A stretch of DNA of 64,000 bases from Aquibacillus koreensis (GCF_025154055.1 NZ_JAOALK010000032.1:1-64000), one strand, 5' to 3'; positions 7,527 through 16,992 are shown, counted from the first letter of the stretch. Notes: a model not told the origin generated them from the sequence alone. Translations and numbers: made by a program.

Positions 7527-8525
7527 TTATGCAAAACGATAATAAATTAAGATAAAAGTTGATAAAACAAAGATAAAATTAAGAAAAACAAAGACCATCT
7601 GATCAAACCTTGTTTTATGAATCTTTACCGGTGGATTATAGAAAGACACCCCTTCTATAATGAAAAGAATTAATACAACATGAATCATAGCATGTCCAAT
7701 GATTTCTGTCATTCCAAAAATAGTCGTAGTTAAAATGAATATGATGGTTACTACAACCGCTAGAATACGATTTAAGATTCCAACAACGAGTAGATAGCCA
7801 ACAACAAACTCGATAAATGCGGCTAAGACAATAAATATAAGAGGGTCAAAGCCAAAGGTTGGTACTTGGTGTGTATGAATAATATCAACCGTCATACCGG
7901 GGTACACCCATTTTTCTACAGCGACCCAACATAAGCTAAGTCCGGTGCCTAAATATAGAAATGGGAAACCCCAATTCTCAAATTTCGTATTCCATAATAT
8001 TAACACGCCGATAATGGCAATGTAGAAGCCATAATCAAGCATATAGAACCAGCCCGAATCAGTCCACTGATAGATAAATAAACCTAGCATTATTATCGCA
8101 GCACATTTGGTAGCAAGGTGATGAGGTATTAACAAACCAACAATAATAAGCCACATGACCACAGCTTCCCAGGTTTGTGTTATTGGAAAGTCTGGAGCAA
8201 ACATAGAGCCTGAGAGCACCTGAATAATAAAGGATAATGCAGTACCATATTTTAAAATATGCCTAGAATACTTTCTTAAATTAGATAGTGTTTTATCCAT
8301 TCTCTTAGCAATGGGAATATCCAGTAACTTGTTCATGACTTGTGACAAAACAGCTAAAAGTACCGCAACCAAGAGAGACACTGTTATAAAAAGTGGAGAA
8401 AGTATTTCTTCAATAGGCACTTTCTCAGCCGGTACCTTTGCAAACCACTTCACATGGCCTCCGACTATAATAGGAGTTAAAAGGATAATCGAGAAAACTA
8501 CAAATGAGAAACGTTTTATTGACAT
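7527..8525 (-). CDS. Multi-pass membrane protein, DoxX-like C-terminal part
   Basis: The 332-aa product has about nine hydrophobic segments. The second half (YLGTGLSLCWVAVEKWVYPGM, then GFDPLIFIVLAAFIEFVVGYLL and HAMIHVVLILFIIEG) resembles DoxX-type membrane domains. The function is unknown. I start at the ATG at 8525 (MSIKRFSFVV), which has AAAGGAG seven bases upstream. The frame extends to 8684, but that part reads across a terminator-like hairpin. It diverges from the DUF421 gene at 8808, so the 8.53-8.8 kb gap holds both promoters. Confidence 0.65.
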   Translation of the reverse strand: MSIKRFSFVVFSIILLTPIIVGGHVKWFAKVPAEKVPIEEILSPLFITVSLLVAVLLAVLSQVMNKLLDIPIAKRMDKTLSNLRKYSRHILKYGTALSFIIQVLSGSMFAPDFPITQTWEAVVMWLIIVGLLIPHHLATKCAAIIMLGLFIYQWTDSGWFYMLDYGFYIAIIGVLILWNTKFENWGFPFLYLGTGLSLCWVAVEKWVYPGMTVDIIHTHQVPTFGFDPLIFIVLAAFIEFVVGYLLVVGILNRILAVVVTIIFILTTTIFGMTEIIGHAMIHVVLILFIIEGVSFYNPPVKIHKTRFDQMVFVFLNFIFVLSTFILIYYRFA

Positions 8526-8598
8526 AGTCGTACTCCTTTCATCTTTATTGTTTATATTATCTGTCTTTAGACTCGGATTATGAATATTTAATTCTAAC

Positions 8599-8636
8599 AA
8601 AAATACCTTTCCCGAATTTTTCGGAAAAGGTATTTT
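8599..8636 (-). terminator. Terminator-like hairpin in the leader of the DoxX-like gene (possible attenuator)
   Basis: AAAATACCTTT-C-CCGAA pairs with TTCGG-A-AAAGGTATTTT, and T residues follow on the minus strand. It lies 74 bp before the start codon at 8525 and no gene ends here. It is therefore either an attenuator of the downstream gene or a barrier to antisense transcription. Confidence 0.5.
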
Positions 8637-8807
8637 CATGTATTCGATCACTACTTGTGATACCCACTTAAACAGTAAGATCATACTAGTATCGATTCCT
8701 AAATTATTACTTTAAATTTAGTCTCCAGTTAACTTTTGTTCATTACATAATCATTATTTTTTCGAGCATGATAAACGTACTTCTATCTAGAAAGGAGAAC
8801 TTATAAA

Positions 8808-9506
8808 ATGGAGCTATCTGAATTATTGCTTCGAATTGGTTTGTCTTTCTTCGTTCTACTTGGATTAACAAGAGTAATGGGAAGAAAAGAATTATCACAA
8901 TTAACTTTTTTTAATTTTGTATCCGGAATTGCAATAGGTTCGATTGCAGCTAATTTAGTTGTAAGTCAAAACCTTAGTATTCGTAATGGTATTATTGCCC
9001 TAGCAGGTTGGAGTGCATTAACTATTGTAATGGGACTAATTGATATAAAATCAAAGAAAGCAAGAAAATTCATCGAAGGCGAACCATTAATTCTAATTAA
9101 AAATGGACAAATTATGGAATCGGCACTTCGAAAAGCAAGATTAGACATAGATGCATTAAATGCAATACTTAGAGAAAAAAATGCCTTTTCTATCGCTGAT
9201 GTTGATTATGCCATTTTTGAAACGGATGGGAAACTATCTGTTATGAAAAAACATAATAAACAATCGGTTAAAAGAAGTGATATGCTATTGCAAAAAGTGG
9301 CTGATGATGTGTATCCAATGCCGACTGAAGTTATCTCCGATGGTACCGTAAATCAGAAGAACTTAGAGGATTTAAATTTAGACAAAAAATGGATAGATAA
9401 GCAACTAGAAGATGTTGGAATAAAGGATGTTGGTGACGTTTTTTATGCAGAATTACAAAAAGATGGAAGCCTATACATCGATAAGAAAAATGATGTTATA
9501 CACTAG
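8808..9506 (+). CDS. DUF421 / YetF-family membrane protein
   Basis: The 232-aa protein has three N-terminal membrane segments (residues 6-22, 34-52, 60-76) with the conserved TRVMGRKELSQLTFFNFV stretch of the YetF (DUF421) family, then a soluble domain with GEPLILIKNGQI and ARLDIDALNAILREKN. Several Bacillus paralogues exist, some associated with spores. No biochemical activity is established that I know of. The SD AAAGGAG is 8 bases before the ATG. It is monocistronic with a clean terminator at 9518. Confidence 0.87.
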   Translation: MELSELLLRIGLSFFVLLGLTRVMGRKELSQLTFFNFVSGIAIGSIAANLVVSQNLSIRNGIIALAGWSALTIVMGLIDIKSKKARKFIEGEPLILIKNGQIMESALRKARLDIDALNAILREKNAFSIADVDYAIFETDGKLSVMKKHNKQSVKRSDMLLQKVADDVYPMPTEVISDGTVNQKNLEDLNLDKKWIDKQLEDVGIKDVGDVFYAELQKDGSLYIDKKNDVIH

Positions 9507-9517
9507 ATATATTTAAA

Positions 9518-9553
9518 AACCGCCTTTTTAATTCCCTGTATAAAAGGCGGTTC
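9518..9553 (+). terminator. Terminator of the DUF421 gene
   Basis: AACCGCCTTTT pairs with AAAAGGCGGTT around a 13-base loop, 12 bp past the stop codon. Confidence 0.88.
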
Positions 9554-9577
9554 TTAATTTAGTATGAACATAATTTT

Positions 9578-9730
9578 TCACCTTCGCTCGAATATTATGG
9601 AGGATGGTAAATTAGATTCTGAATCTAAGGAGTTTTTTCTTCTTTTGCGGAAACTAATTTTTTCAATGAAGGTTAATAATCCAAAAACAACAAAAACCGT
9701 CATCGTTATAATAAATAAGGATAGAAGCAT
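9578..9730 (-). CDS. Small single-span membrane protein (50 aa), unknown function
   Basis: The product starts MLLSLFIITMTVFVVFGLLT, one hydrophobic helix, followed by a basic stretch (FRKRRKN) and a polar tail ending IIFERR. The positive residues just after the helix predict an N-out, C-in single-span topology. AAAGGGG lies 9 bases before the ATG. No family is recognised. It sits convergent with the DUF421 gene and is separated from qoxD by about 220 bp that hold only the qox terminator. Confidence 0.6.
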   Translation of the reverse strand: MLLSLFIITMTVFVVFGLLTFIEKISFRKRRKNSLDSESNLPSSIIFERR

Positions 9731-9895
9731 GAACGCAAACCCCTTTCAGTCATTTTCTACATTCTTTCACTATTTTCCGTTGTTTAATCGCAAATACTAA
9801 AATAAATACTACATATATTAATTATCCCACGAATACCGTATTCAGACTTCTATTTATGTGTGCTATAAAGTCCATATTTTTATTCATTTTGTTAA

Positions 9896-9927
9896 CAAAA
9901 AAACTGCACCTACGAGAGGTGCAGTTT
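9896..9927 (-). terminator. Terminator of the qoxABCD operon
   Basis: AAACTGCACCT (9901-9911) pairs perfectly with AGGTGCAGTTT (9917-9927) around ACGAG. On the minus strand a T run follows. It is 24 bp past the qoxD stop codon. Confidence 0.92.
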
Positions 9928-9950
9928 AAATAAACTCCAAATATATTTTA

Positions 9951-10253
9951 TTAGTAATGGGCTGCGTGACCAGTAGATAAAATCCAGATTGAACCAGCAA
10001 CAATTACTGCGGCAATAAACACACTATAAACAATATTAATCGTATTAATCATTCCAGACTTTCCTTCATTCATATGCATGAACATAATTAACTGCACACC
10101 GGCTTGGAATATTGCTAATGCCCCGATGATCCACAATTTCACGGATGAAGTGAAATCTGTATAGAAAACAATTGCTGCTAATACAGTCATGACAATCGAC
10201 AAAAAGAAACCAAAGACCATTTTACCAGGGAAGATTTTGTTTGTTTTTTCCAA
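9951..10253 (-). CDS. qoxD: Cytochrome aa3 quinol oxidase subunit IV
   Basis: The 100-aa membrane protein has three hydrophobic helices and the subunit-IV signature WIIGALAIFQAGVQLIMFMHM. In aa3-type quinol oxidases this small subunit supports assembly and stability of the catalytic core. It is the last gene of qoxABCD, starting one base after the qoxC stop codon, so translation is probably coupled. The operon terminator follows. Confidence 0.92.
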   Translation of the reverse strand: MEKTNKIFPGKMVFGFFLSIVMTVLAAIVFYTDFTSSVKLWIIGALAIFQAGVQLIMFMHMNEGKSGMINTINIVYSVFIAAVIVAGSIWILSTGHAAHY

Positions 10254-10254
10254 C

Positions 10255-10851
10255 CTACATCAACCCCTTCAAGTAAACGAAAGTAAAGATGAAAATCCAT
10301 ACAACGTCTAAAAAGTGCCAGTATAAGCTGATAATAAAAGTCTTACGCGCAGTAACTGGCGTTATACCGCGTTTTACTAGTTGAATAATTAATAACGTTA
10401 ACCAGCCTATACCTAGTGTTACGTGTGCACCGTGCGTACCTAGTAACGTAAAGAAAGCAGATAGAAATGCACTTGTTTGCATTGTTGCCCCTTCGTGCAC
10501 ATAATGAATAAACTCATTAATTTCCATGTACAAGAAACCAAGACCAAGCGCCATTGTAATAAGCAACCATGTAATTAAACCTTTCAAGTTGTTATTACGC
10601 ATTTGGTGGATCGCTAAGCTACATGTAAAACTACTCGTTAATAGTAAAAATGTTTGGATCATAACATCCTTCATAATGAATATGTCACTACCAGCTGGGC
10701 CACCAGCAGTGTTATGTTCTAACACTGCATAGCCAGCAAATAATGTTGAAAATAGTACAATCTCTGCACCTAAGAAAATCCAAAAACCTAATATATTCAT
10801 TTCATTTTGTTTCGTTGAATATTCTAATGGTAAAGATGTTCCTGAAGCCAT
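10255..10851 (-). CDS. qoxC: Cytochrome aa3 quinol oxidase subunit III
   Basis: The 198-aa membrane protein has five predicted helices, matching bacterial oxidase subunit III. Features include MNILGFWIFLGAEIVLFSTLFAGY near the N-terminus, and FFTLLGTHGAHVTLGIGWL and LYWHFLDVVWIFIFTFVYL towards the end, with the helix-facing His and Glu typical of the family. It overlaps qoxB by one base as TAATG, a coupling arrangement. It accompanies subunits I, II and IV in the menaquinol oxidase that reduces O2 to water. Confidence 0.93.
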   Translation of the reverse strand: MASGTSLPLEYSTKQNEMNILGFWIFLGAEIVLFSTLFAGYAVLEHNTAGGPAGSDIFIMKDVMIQTFLLLTSSFTCSLAIHQMRNNNLKGLITWLLITMALGLGFLYMEINEFIHYVHEGATMQTSAFLSAFFTLLGTHGAHVTLGIGWLTLLIIQLVKRGITPVTARKTFIISLYWHFLDVVWIFIFTFVYLKGLM

Positions 10852-12812
10852 TATTGATCACCCTTCCACTTGCGTTCTGTATCATCTAATCCTTCTGTCT
10901 TTGTAATTTCATCGACAGGTACATAATATCCATCATCGTAGTCAAAGGAGTTTGCAATTAGTCCACCAATGATTCCTAGTGACCAAATCGCGGCTAACGT
11001 GAACCATTCGAATACAAGGAAAAATCCTACGATACCAAATGCAATACCCATTATAATCGGAATGCCTGAATTACTTGGCATATGGATCGGTTTTAAATCT
11101 TTTTTCGTAAAGGCTTTTATTCCTTTTTTCTTCATCTTCCATAACGGATCAATCGAATCCACTTCTGGAACTACCGCAAAGTTATAATGTGGTGCAGGTG
11201 ATGCCATTGTCCACTCAAGTGTACGTGCATCCCAAGGATCATTTCCTACTTCACGAGAAGCGAAACGGAAGCTCCAATAAATGTTGTAACATAGTGCCGC
11301 AAAACCTGCAGCCATAATAAGTGAACCTACTGCTGAAACACCTAACCATGCTTCCCAACCAAGACCTTCTGAGTACGTGTACATACGACGTGTCATTCCG
11401 TCTAAACCAACAAAGAACATTGGCATGAACGTCAGGTTAAATCCAATTACAAATAACCAGAAGTGCCATTTACCGATTTTTTCATTAAGTTTGAATCCGA
11501 ACATTTTCGGCCACCAGTAGTAAAGACCTGCAAATACGGCGAATACAACACCAGGAATTAATACATAGTGAAAGTGGGCCACTAAGAACATCGTATTGTG
11601 ATATTGATAGTCAGCTGCAGCCATCGCTAGCATAACACCAGTTACCCCACCAATTGTGAAACATGGGATAAATGCAAGCGACCAAAGCATCGCTGTTGAA
11701 AACTGAATTCGTCCTTTTCGCATCGTAAATAACCAGTTAAATATCTTTACACCTGTTGGGATCGCAATCGCCATTGTCGTTATGGAGAATACGGAGTTAA
11801 CCGCCGCACTATTACCCATTGTGTAAAAGTGGTGTACCCATACAAGCATACTTAAGAATGCAATACCAACAATCGAGATAACCATTGAAGAATAACCGTA
11901 AAGATTTTTACGAGAGAATGTTGAAATTACTTCTGAAAACATGCCAAAAGCTGGTAATACTACAATATAAACTTCAGGGTGTCCCCATAACCAGAATAAG
12001 TTTAACCATAGCATCGGGTCTCCTCCACCAGCAACGGTAAAGAAGTGTGTTCCGAATAAACGGTCTAATGTCATAAAAGCTAAAGCTACAGTTAAAATTG
12101 GGAATGCTGCAACAATAATTACTGAAGTAACTAGTGATGTCCATGTGAACATCGGCATTTTCATCAATGTCATACCAGGTGCTCTCATTTTAAGAATCGT
12201 TACTATAAAGTTGATTCCTGTTGCAAGTGTACCAATACCAGCAATCTGAAGTGAGATTGCGTAATAGTTGTTTCCTACGCCTGGTGTAAACTCTTTACCA
12301 GCCAGTGGGAAATAAGATGTCCAACCAGCATCAGGAGAACCACCAATAACAAATGAAATGTTAAATAGCATTGCTCCAACAAAGAACGTCCAGAAGCTAA
12401 GTGCATTTAATTTCGGAAATGCAACATCTCGTGCACCGATTTGTAGCGGGATTACTACGTTCATAATACCGATTAATAAAGGCATCGCCATAAATAAAAT
12501 CATAATGACGCCGTGCGTTGTAAATATTTCATCATAATGCTGGGCATCTAAGAATTCCATATTCGGGCGGGAAGTCTGTGCCTTCATCATCAGGCCATCT
12601 ACCCCACCACGGAAGAACATAATTACACCAGCTAAAATATACATGATACCGATTTTCTTATGATCAACCGTTGTAAACCATTCGCTCCATAGATATTTCC
12701 ATTTCTTAAAATAGCTAATACCAACGATAAGCGCGATCATTGTGATTAAGATAGCGATCTGAGATGCTAAGATCATCGGATCACCAGTAACTAATATTTG
12801 ATCAAGACTCAT
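10851..12812 (-). CDS. qoxB: Cytochrome aa3 quinol oxidase subunit I (heme-copper catalytic subunit)
   Basis: The 653-aa heme-copper oxidase core contains all expected metal ligands. The low-spin heme His is in FTTHGVIMILFMAMP. The CuB His with its cross-linked Tyr is in WGHPEVYIVVLP. Two adjacent CuB His are in VWVHHFYTMG, and the high-spin and low-spin heme His lie in LVAHFHYVLIP. It reduces O2 and pumps protons in the cytoplasmic membrane. Its length and the absence of a CuA site in the partner qoxA fit the aa3-600 menaquinol oxidase of bacilli rather than a cytochrome c oxidase. Confidence 0.96.
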   Translation of the reverse strand: MSLDQILVTGDPMILASQIAILITMIALIVGISYFKKWKYLWSEWFTTVDHKKIGIMYILAGVIMFFRGGVDGLMMKAQTSRPNMEFLDAQHYDEIFTTHGVIMILFMAMPLLIGIMNVVIPLQIGARDVAFPKLNALSFWTFFVGAMLFNISFVIGGSPDAGWTSYFPLAGKEFTPGVGNNYYAISLQIAGIGTLATGINFIVTILKMRAPGMTLMKMPMFTWTSLVTSVIIVAAFPILTVALAFMTLDRLFGTHFFTVAGGGDPMLWLNLFWLWGHPEVYIVVLPAFGMFSEVISTFSRKNLYGYSSMVISIVGIAFLSMLVWVHHFYTMGNSAAVNSVFSITTMAIAIPTGVKIFNWLFTMRKGRIQFSTAMLWSLAFIPCFTIGGVTGVMLAMAAADYQYHNTMFLVAHFHYVLIPGVVFAVFAGLYYWWPKMFGFKLNEKIGKWHFWLFVIGFNLTFMPMFFVGLDGMTRRMYTYSEGLGWEAWLGVSAVGSLIMAAGFAALCYNIYWSFRFASREVGNDPWDARTLEWTMASPAPHYNFAVVPEVDSIDPLWKMKKKGIKAFTKKDLKPIHMPSNSGIPIIMGIAFGIVGFFLVFEWFTLAAIWSLGIIGGLIANSFDYDDGYYVPVDEITKTEGLDDTERKWKGDQ

Positions 12813-12814
12813 GC

Positions 12815-13813
12815 TTACTCGCCTCCATTTCCATGACTGCTATGACTGTCATGCCCCTCATGACTAGTTCCATTACTTTCTTCCGGTGTTTCAGAAGTTT
12901 CATCTTCTTCGTGGTCACCATGGTCTCCATGGTCACCATGAGGTGCTTTATAGTTACTAAAATCTATAAATTCCTCTGAATACCCATGAGCATGGTCAAT
13001 CCATTGAAGATGCGTCTCATTAAATGTCATACGCCCAACATTTCCTGGCTTAATAATTTCCTTATATTTCTCTGCTGTTAATGTATCAGCAGTTGCTTTT
13101 ACTTCTTCAACCCATTCTTCAAAATCAGCTCTTGTTTGCGCTAAGACCTCGAAGTCCATGTGTGCATATCCTTTTCCGTTAAAACTAGTATTTCTACCAA
13201 TATAAGACCCTGGATTATCAGCTACTAAATATAGATTCGTTTGCATATTAGCCATGGTGTATTTTTGTCCACCAAGAGCTGGAACCCAAAATGACTGCAT
13301 CGTACCTGTAGAAGTCATCTTAAATTGCACAGCGCGGTCTTCAGGAATATTGATATAGTTAACTGTTTCAATATCTTGTTCAGGATAACTAAATACCCAT
13401 TTCCAGTCGGCAGATGTAACGTGGATTACTAAAGGTTCTTCATCCTCATATCCTTCTGGAACTCCTTCCAATTCGTAAGTAACCATAACCGTTGGGATTG
13501 TTAAGGCAATAACAATTAGTACTGGTATAACGAACCACGTGATCTCTAGTGCTTTACTACCTTCTTCCTCTTCGGGTTCATAATCCATATTGTCTTTTCT
13601 TTCACGGTATTTCCAAATGATCGTTCCGAATAGAATAAAAACTATTACTACGATCACTGCCATGAAAATAATGGAATAAATAATTAGATCTGATAAATTG
13701 CGTGCAACCGGTCCTTGAGGATCAAATACAACAAGTTTATTTTCACATCCAGTTAAGGTTACAGTTGTTAATGCGATTAGAATAATAAATAGCAGACGAC
13801 GAATTTTCTTCAC
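12815..13813 (-). CDS. qoxA: Cytochrome aa3 quinol oxidase subunit II, lipoprotein with His-rich tail
   Basis: The 332-aa subunit II has a lipoprotein signal (LTLTGC, Cys23), two membrane helices (residues 43-68 and about 92-113) and an extracellular cupredoxin domain. The Cys pair that binds CuA in cytochrome c oxidases is absent, which marks a quinol oxidase. The C-terminus is unusual: about 40 residues of repeated HGDHGDHGDH, an acidic Glu/Thr segment, then HEGHDSHSSHGNGGE. That tail is not part of the fold and could bind metal outside the membrane. It is the first gene of the operon and diverges from the two-component system at 14122. Confidence 0.93.
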   Translation of the reverse strand: MKKIRRLLFIILIALTTVTLTGCENKLVVFDPQGPVARNLSDLIIYSIIFMAVIVVIVFILFGTIIWKYRERKDNMDYEPEEEEGSKALEITWFVIPVLIVIALTIPTVMVTYELEGVPEGYEDEEPLVIHVTSADWKWVFSYPEQDIETVNYINIPEDRAVQFKMTSTGTMQSFWVPALGGQKYTMANMQTNLYLVADNPGSYIGRNTSFNGKGYAHMDFEVLAQTRADFEEWVEEVKATADTLTAEKYKEIIKPGNVGRMTFNETHLQWIDHAHGYSEEFIDFSNYKAPHGDHGDHGDHEEDETSETPEESNGTSHEGHDSHSSHGNGGE

Positions 13814-14121
13814 AAAAATATCTCCTTTCTAACTAAAGCGGACCACTTTTTCTATACATGCCTTGAATAAAATAATTAATAAACTTAAGCGTTTATAAAG
13901 TGCATAAAATATTCCTTTAACTAATGAATCATTTTGACATGTAAATATGATGAAAGTATGAAGAAATATTTTTAGACATAAAAAGTTCACATTTACCCCC
14001 TGCATCTATGCGCTATTTCACAGTATCGCGGATTCGGTTGCTTTTTAGAAGGAAAACATTTTACTATATGCGTGTTTTTCTTTATGATCAAGTGGAAGAA
14101 TAAGAATATATTATTAATGGA
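13814..14121. other. Divergent promoter region between qoxABCD and the two-component system
   Basis: About 310 bp of AT-rich sequence with no gene I can support. It must contain both outward promoters. I see no convincing consensus promoter, operator or riboswitch. A stretch near 13993-14100 is open on the minus strand but lacks a ribosome-binding site and looks spurious. Confidence 0.6.
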
Positions 14122-14832
14122 ATGCGAGTGAAAAATATGAAGAAACCTAAGGTTCTCATCGTGGATGATGAAGCCCAAATGCGCATGTTATTACGCATTC
14201 ATTTACAGGACTCTTATCAATTATTAGAAGCATCTAACGGTTATGAGGCAATAGAATTAGTAGAGAAAGAACCAGTGGATATTGTTTTGCTAGACATTAT
14301 GATGCCAAATTTAGACGGAAAACAAGTGTGCAAAAAAATACGAACTTTCAATAAAGATATCCCTATTATTTTACTTACCGCATTAAATGAATCAAAAGAT
14401 AAAGTAGAAGGTTTAACGATCGGCGCAGATGATTATGTCGTAAAGCCTTTCGACCCAGAAGAGCTTGCAGCAAGAATACACGTTCAATTGAGAAGAGTTC
14501 CTGCCCCATCAACTGAAGGCTCTATACTTTCTATAAATGAGCTAATCATAAAGCCTGAATCAAGAGAGGTACTTGTGTCTAACATCCCACTTAAATTAAC
14601 GCCAAAAGAATTTGATTTATTATATTTGCTCGCCTCCAATCAAAATTGGGTGTACACAAGAGAGCAATTACTAGATAAGGTATGGGGTTTAAATGACATT
14701 GTCGATATCCGCACCGTGGATTCGCACGTCCGGTATGTACGAGATAAGCTAAAAAAAGCTGGACTGCAGGTGCAACCGATAAAAACCATTTGGGGTGTTG
14801 GTTATAAATTTTCCTCAGGTGATTCGGAATGA
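14122..14832 (+). CDS. OmpR/PhoB-type response regulator
   Basis: The 236-aa protein has a receiver domain with the acidic pair DDE near residue 15, phospho-acceptor Asp58 in VLLDIMMP, Thr86 and Lys108 (VVKPF), then a winged-helix DNA-binding domain (LTPKEFDLLYLLASN, RTVDSHVRYVRDKL, IKTIWGVGYKF). It probably regulates genes in response to the kinase that follows. The target is unknown; divergence from qoxABCD suggests the oxidase as one candidate. No strong ribosome-binding site is visible, and the ATG at 14137 (MKKPKVLIVDDE) is an equally plausible start. It overlaps the kinase gene by four bases (ATGA). Confidence 0.88.
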   Translation: MRVKNMKKPKVLIVDDEAQMRMLLRIHLQDSYQLLEASNGYEAIELVEKEPVDIVLLDIMMPNLDGKQVCKKIRTFNKDIPIILLTALNESKDKVEGLTIGADDYVVKPFDPEELAARIHVQLRRVPAPSTEGSILSINELIIKPESREVLVSNIPLKLTPKEFDLLYLLASNQNWVYTREQLLDKVWGLNDIVDIRTVDSHVRYVRDKLKKAGLQVQPIKTIWGVGYKFSSGDSE

Positions 14833-16226
14833 AGCTAAACAGTGTGGTGACAAAATTAGGAGCTACTATTCTTTTCCTTCAATTAATTATCTTGATACCA
14901 CTAGGATACATCATCGTACAGATTGTATCTAACTACTCTTATAATGAAGTAGAATCGCAACTTATTGACCTGTCTAGAAAATACGCACAAAGCTTTACAT
15001 CGGTAAATGATCAACATGCTTGGGATTCTATTTATACTTATACAGAGGTCACCGGCATGAAAGCTGTTTTAATAGACCCAGATGGGCGTATTATTTCAAA
15101 GGCAGGACTAAGCGAACTAAAAGAAGAGGGCCTTTCGACTCCCCGAGAACAATCGTTACTAAAATCAGGTACACCTATAAATACAGAATACATAAATAAC
15201 GACACCCAATACTTAAAGGTTGCCCAACCGATCATGGCAGGCAGCACTTATACAGGAAGTATCTATCTTTTATCATCATTAGACTCAACCTATCAATCGG
15301 TTTACAATATTACAAAATTAGTAATCTTGGCTAGTATTGGTGCAGTGGTATTAGCGATTGGCTTTACTTTTTTTATGTCGATAAAACTTGCTTCTCCACT
15401 GTTACAAATGGAAAAGGCAACCAAACGTATTGCAGATAAAAAAGATTTCAGTACGAGAGTTACCTACAAAGGAAACGATGAAATTGGATCTCTTGCAAAT
15501 GCGATCAACAACCTGTCCCAAACCCTAGAAACATATCAAACAAATCGGAATGAATTCTTTGCTAATATTACACACGAATTAAAAACACCTCTTACCTATA
15601 TAAAAGGGTACACCAACGCCTTGAAGAAAAAGCTCTATCAGTCAGAGGAAGAAAAAGAGACTTATTTAGATATCATTGAAAAAGAAACAAATCAAATGAA
15701 CAACTTAATGGATGACTTAATGGATTTATCTAAGATCGAGGAAGGGAAATTAAACCTTCATAAAGAAGATATAGATATAACAGAAGTCATTGATATGGTG
15801 ATAAATAAAATCATGATAAAAGCCAAAAACAAAGGAATTACTGTGTCATATGAAGCACCTCCTGAGGGTGTAGTCTTATATGCAGATGGTCAACGAATGG
15901 AACAAATATTAACGAACCTGTTAGAAAATGCAACAAGATACACAGAAAAGGGAAACATCCTTGTTCGAGTTTTTAAACATTCCAAGCAAATCAAAATAAC
16001 TGTAGAAGATACAGGGATAGGTATTTCCGAAAAAGATGTACCGTATTTGTTTGAAAGATTTTATCGTGTTGATAAATCACGTTCTAGGTCACATGGTGGG
16101 ACTGGTTTAGGATTGTCGATCGTAAAGAAACTGGTAGATATTCATGATGGGGCAATTGAGATACAAAGCAAACTTGGAGAAGGTACAACCTTTATTTTAT
16201 CTTTCCCTATGGATCAACATAAATAA
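14829..16226 (+). CDS. Membrane sensor histidine kinase
   Basis: The 465-aa kinase has a first membrane helix (residues 9-33), an extracellular sensing domain of about 125 residues with the fold-like segments KAVLIDPDGRIIS and YLKVAQPIM, a second helix (163-184), a HAMP linker, a HisKA domain with His249 in NITHELKTPLTYIKG, and a HATPase domain with NLLENATRYTEKG, EDTGIGISEKD and HGGTGLGLSIVKKL. It phosphorylates the response regulator encoded just upstream. The signal is not identifiable from sequence. Confidence 0.9.
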   Translation: MKLNSVVTKLGATILFLQLIILIPLGYIIVQIVSNYSYNEVESQLIDLSRKYAQSFTSVNDQHAWDSIYTYTEVTGMKAVLIDPDGRIISKAGLSELKEEGLSTPREQSLLKSGTPINTEYINNDTQYLKVAQPIMAGSTYTGSIYLLSSLDSTYQSVYNITKLVILASIGAVVLAIGFTFFMSIKLASPLLQMEKATKRIADKKDFSTRVTYKGNDEIGSLANAINNLSQTLETYQTNRNEFFANITHELKTPLTYIKGYTNALKKKLYQSEEEKETYLDIIEKETNQMNNLMDDLMDLSKIEEGKLNLHKEDIDITEVIDMVINKIMIKAKNKGITVSYEAPPEGVVLYADGQRMEQILTNLLENATRYTEKGNILVRVFKHSKQIKITVEDTGIGISEKDVPYLFERFYRVDKSRSRSHGGTGLGLSIVKKLVDIHDGAIEIQSKLGEGTTFILSFPMDQHK

Positions 16227-16248
16227 TTTATGATAGAAGGTGTTATAT

Positions 16249-16989
16249 ATGGAAACTGTTATCGTAACTGGTGCAGGAAACGGAATTGGAAGAGCAGTAG
16301 CTATGGCATATGCAGAAGCAGGTGCACAAGTCGTTGTGGCTGATGTAGATGAACAGGCTGGGAGGAAAACAGTTAAACAAATTCAGACAGATCTTAATGG
16401 TAATGCAGTTTTCGTTCAAGCAGATGTTCGGAAGCCCGAAGACATTGTAAACTTAATGGACAAGGCAATAAATCATTTTGGTCATATACATGTTCTGATC
16501 AATAATGCAGGTGTCTCTCGCTTTACATCTATTTTTGATATTACGGTGGATGAATGGGATGACGTAATCAATACAAATTTACGTGGCGCCTTTCTTTGTG
16601 CCAGAGAAGCAGCAAAGCATATGCGAACGAATAAAGATGGAGGTTCTATTGTTAATATTGCTTCTACACGTGCGTCCATGTCCGAGGCAAATTCTGAAGC
16701 TTATGCTGCGACAAAAGGTGGGATTTCATCGCTAACGCATGCGTTAGCAATGTCATTACAAGAGGAACATATCACTGTAAATGCAATAAGTCCTGGGTGG
16801 ATTGAAACAACTAATTACGATTCATTACGTGAAATCGATCATGATCAACACCCTTCTAAGCGTGTTGGGACTCCTTCAGACATCGCAAGTGCCTGTCTAT
16901 TTCTAACTGATCCTAAAAACAATTTTATCAATGGAGAAAATTTAGTTATTGATGGTGGCATGACTAGAAAAATGATGTATGAACATTAG
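16249..16989 (+). CDS. SDR family oxidoreductase
   Basis: The 246-aa classical SDR has TGAGNGIG at residues 7-14, a DVDE acidic motif after the second strand (NAD preference likely), LINNAGVS, a catalytic Ser in IASTRAS, and the Tyr-x3-Lys of YAATKGG. PGWIET and NGENLVIDGGMTRKMMYEH are typical of glucose-dehydrogenase-like and 3-oxoacyl-reductase-like members. The substrate is unknown. I chose the ATG at 16249 because AAGGTG lies six bases upstream; an in-frame GTG at 16240 overlaps that site. It follows the kinase gene by 22 bp. Confidence 0.83.
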   Translation: METVIVTGAGNGIGRAVAMAYAEAGAQVVVADVDEQAGRKTVKQIQTDLNGNAVFVQADVRKPEDIVNLMDKAINHFGHIHVLINNAGVSRFTSIFDITVDEWDDVINTNLRGAFLCAREAAKHMRTNKDGGSIVNIASTRASMSEANSEAYAATKGGISSLTHALAMSLQEEHITVNAISPGWIETTNYDSLREIDHDQHPSKRVGTPSDIASACLFLTDPKNNFINGENLVIDGGMTRKMMYEH

Positions 16990-16992
16990 ACA

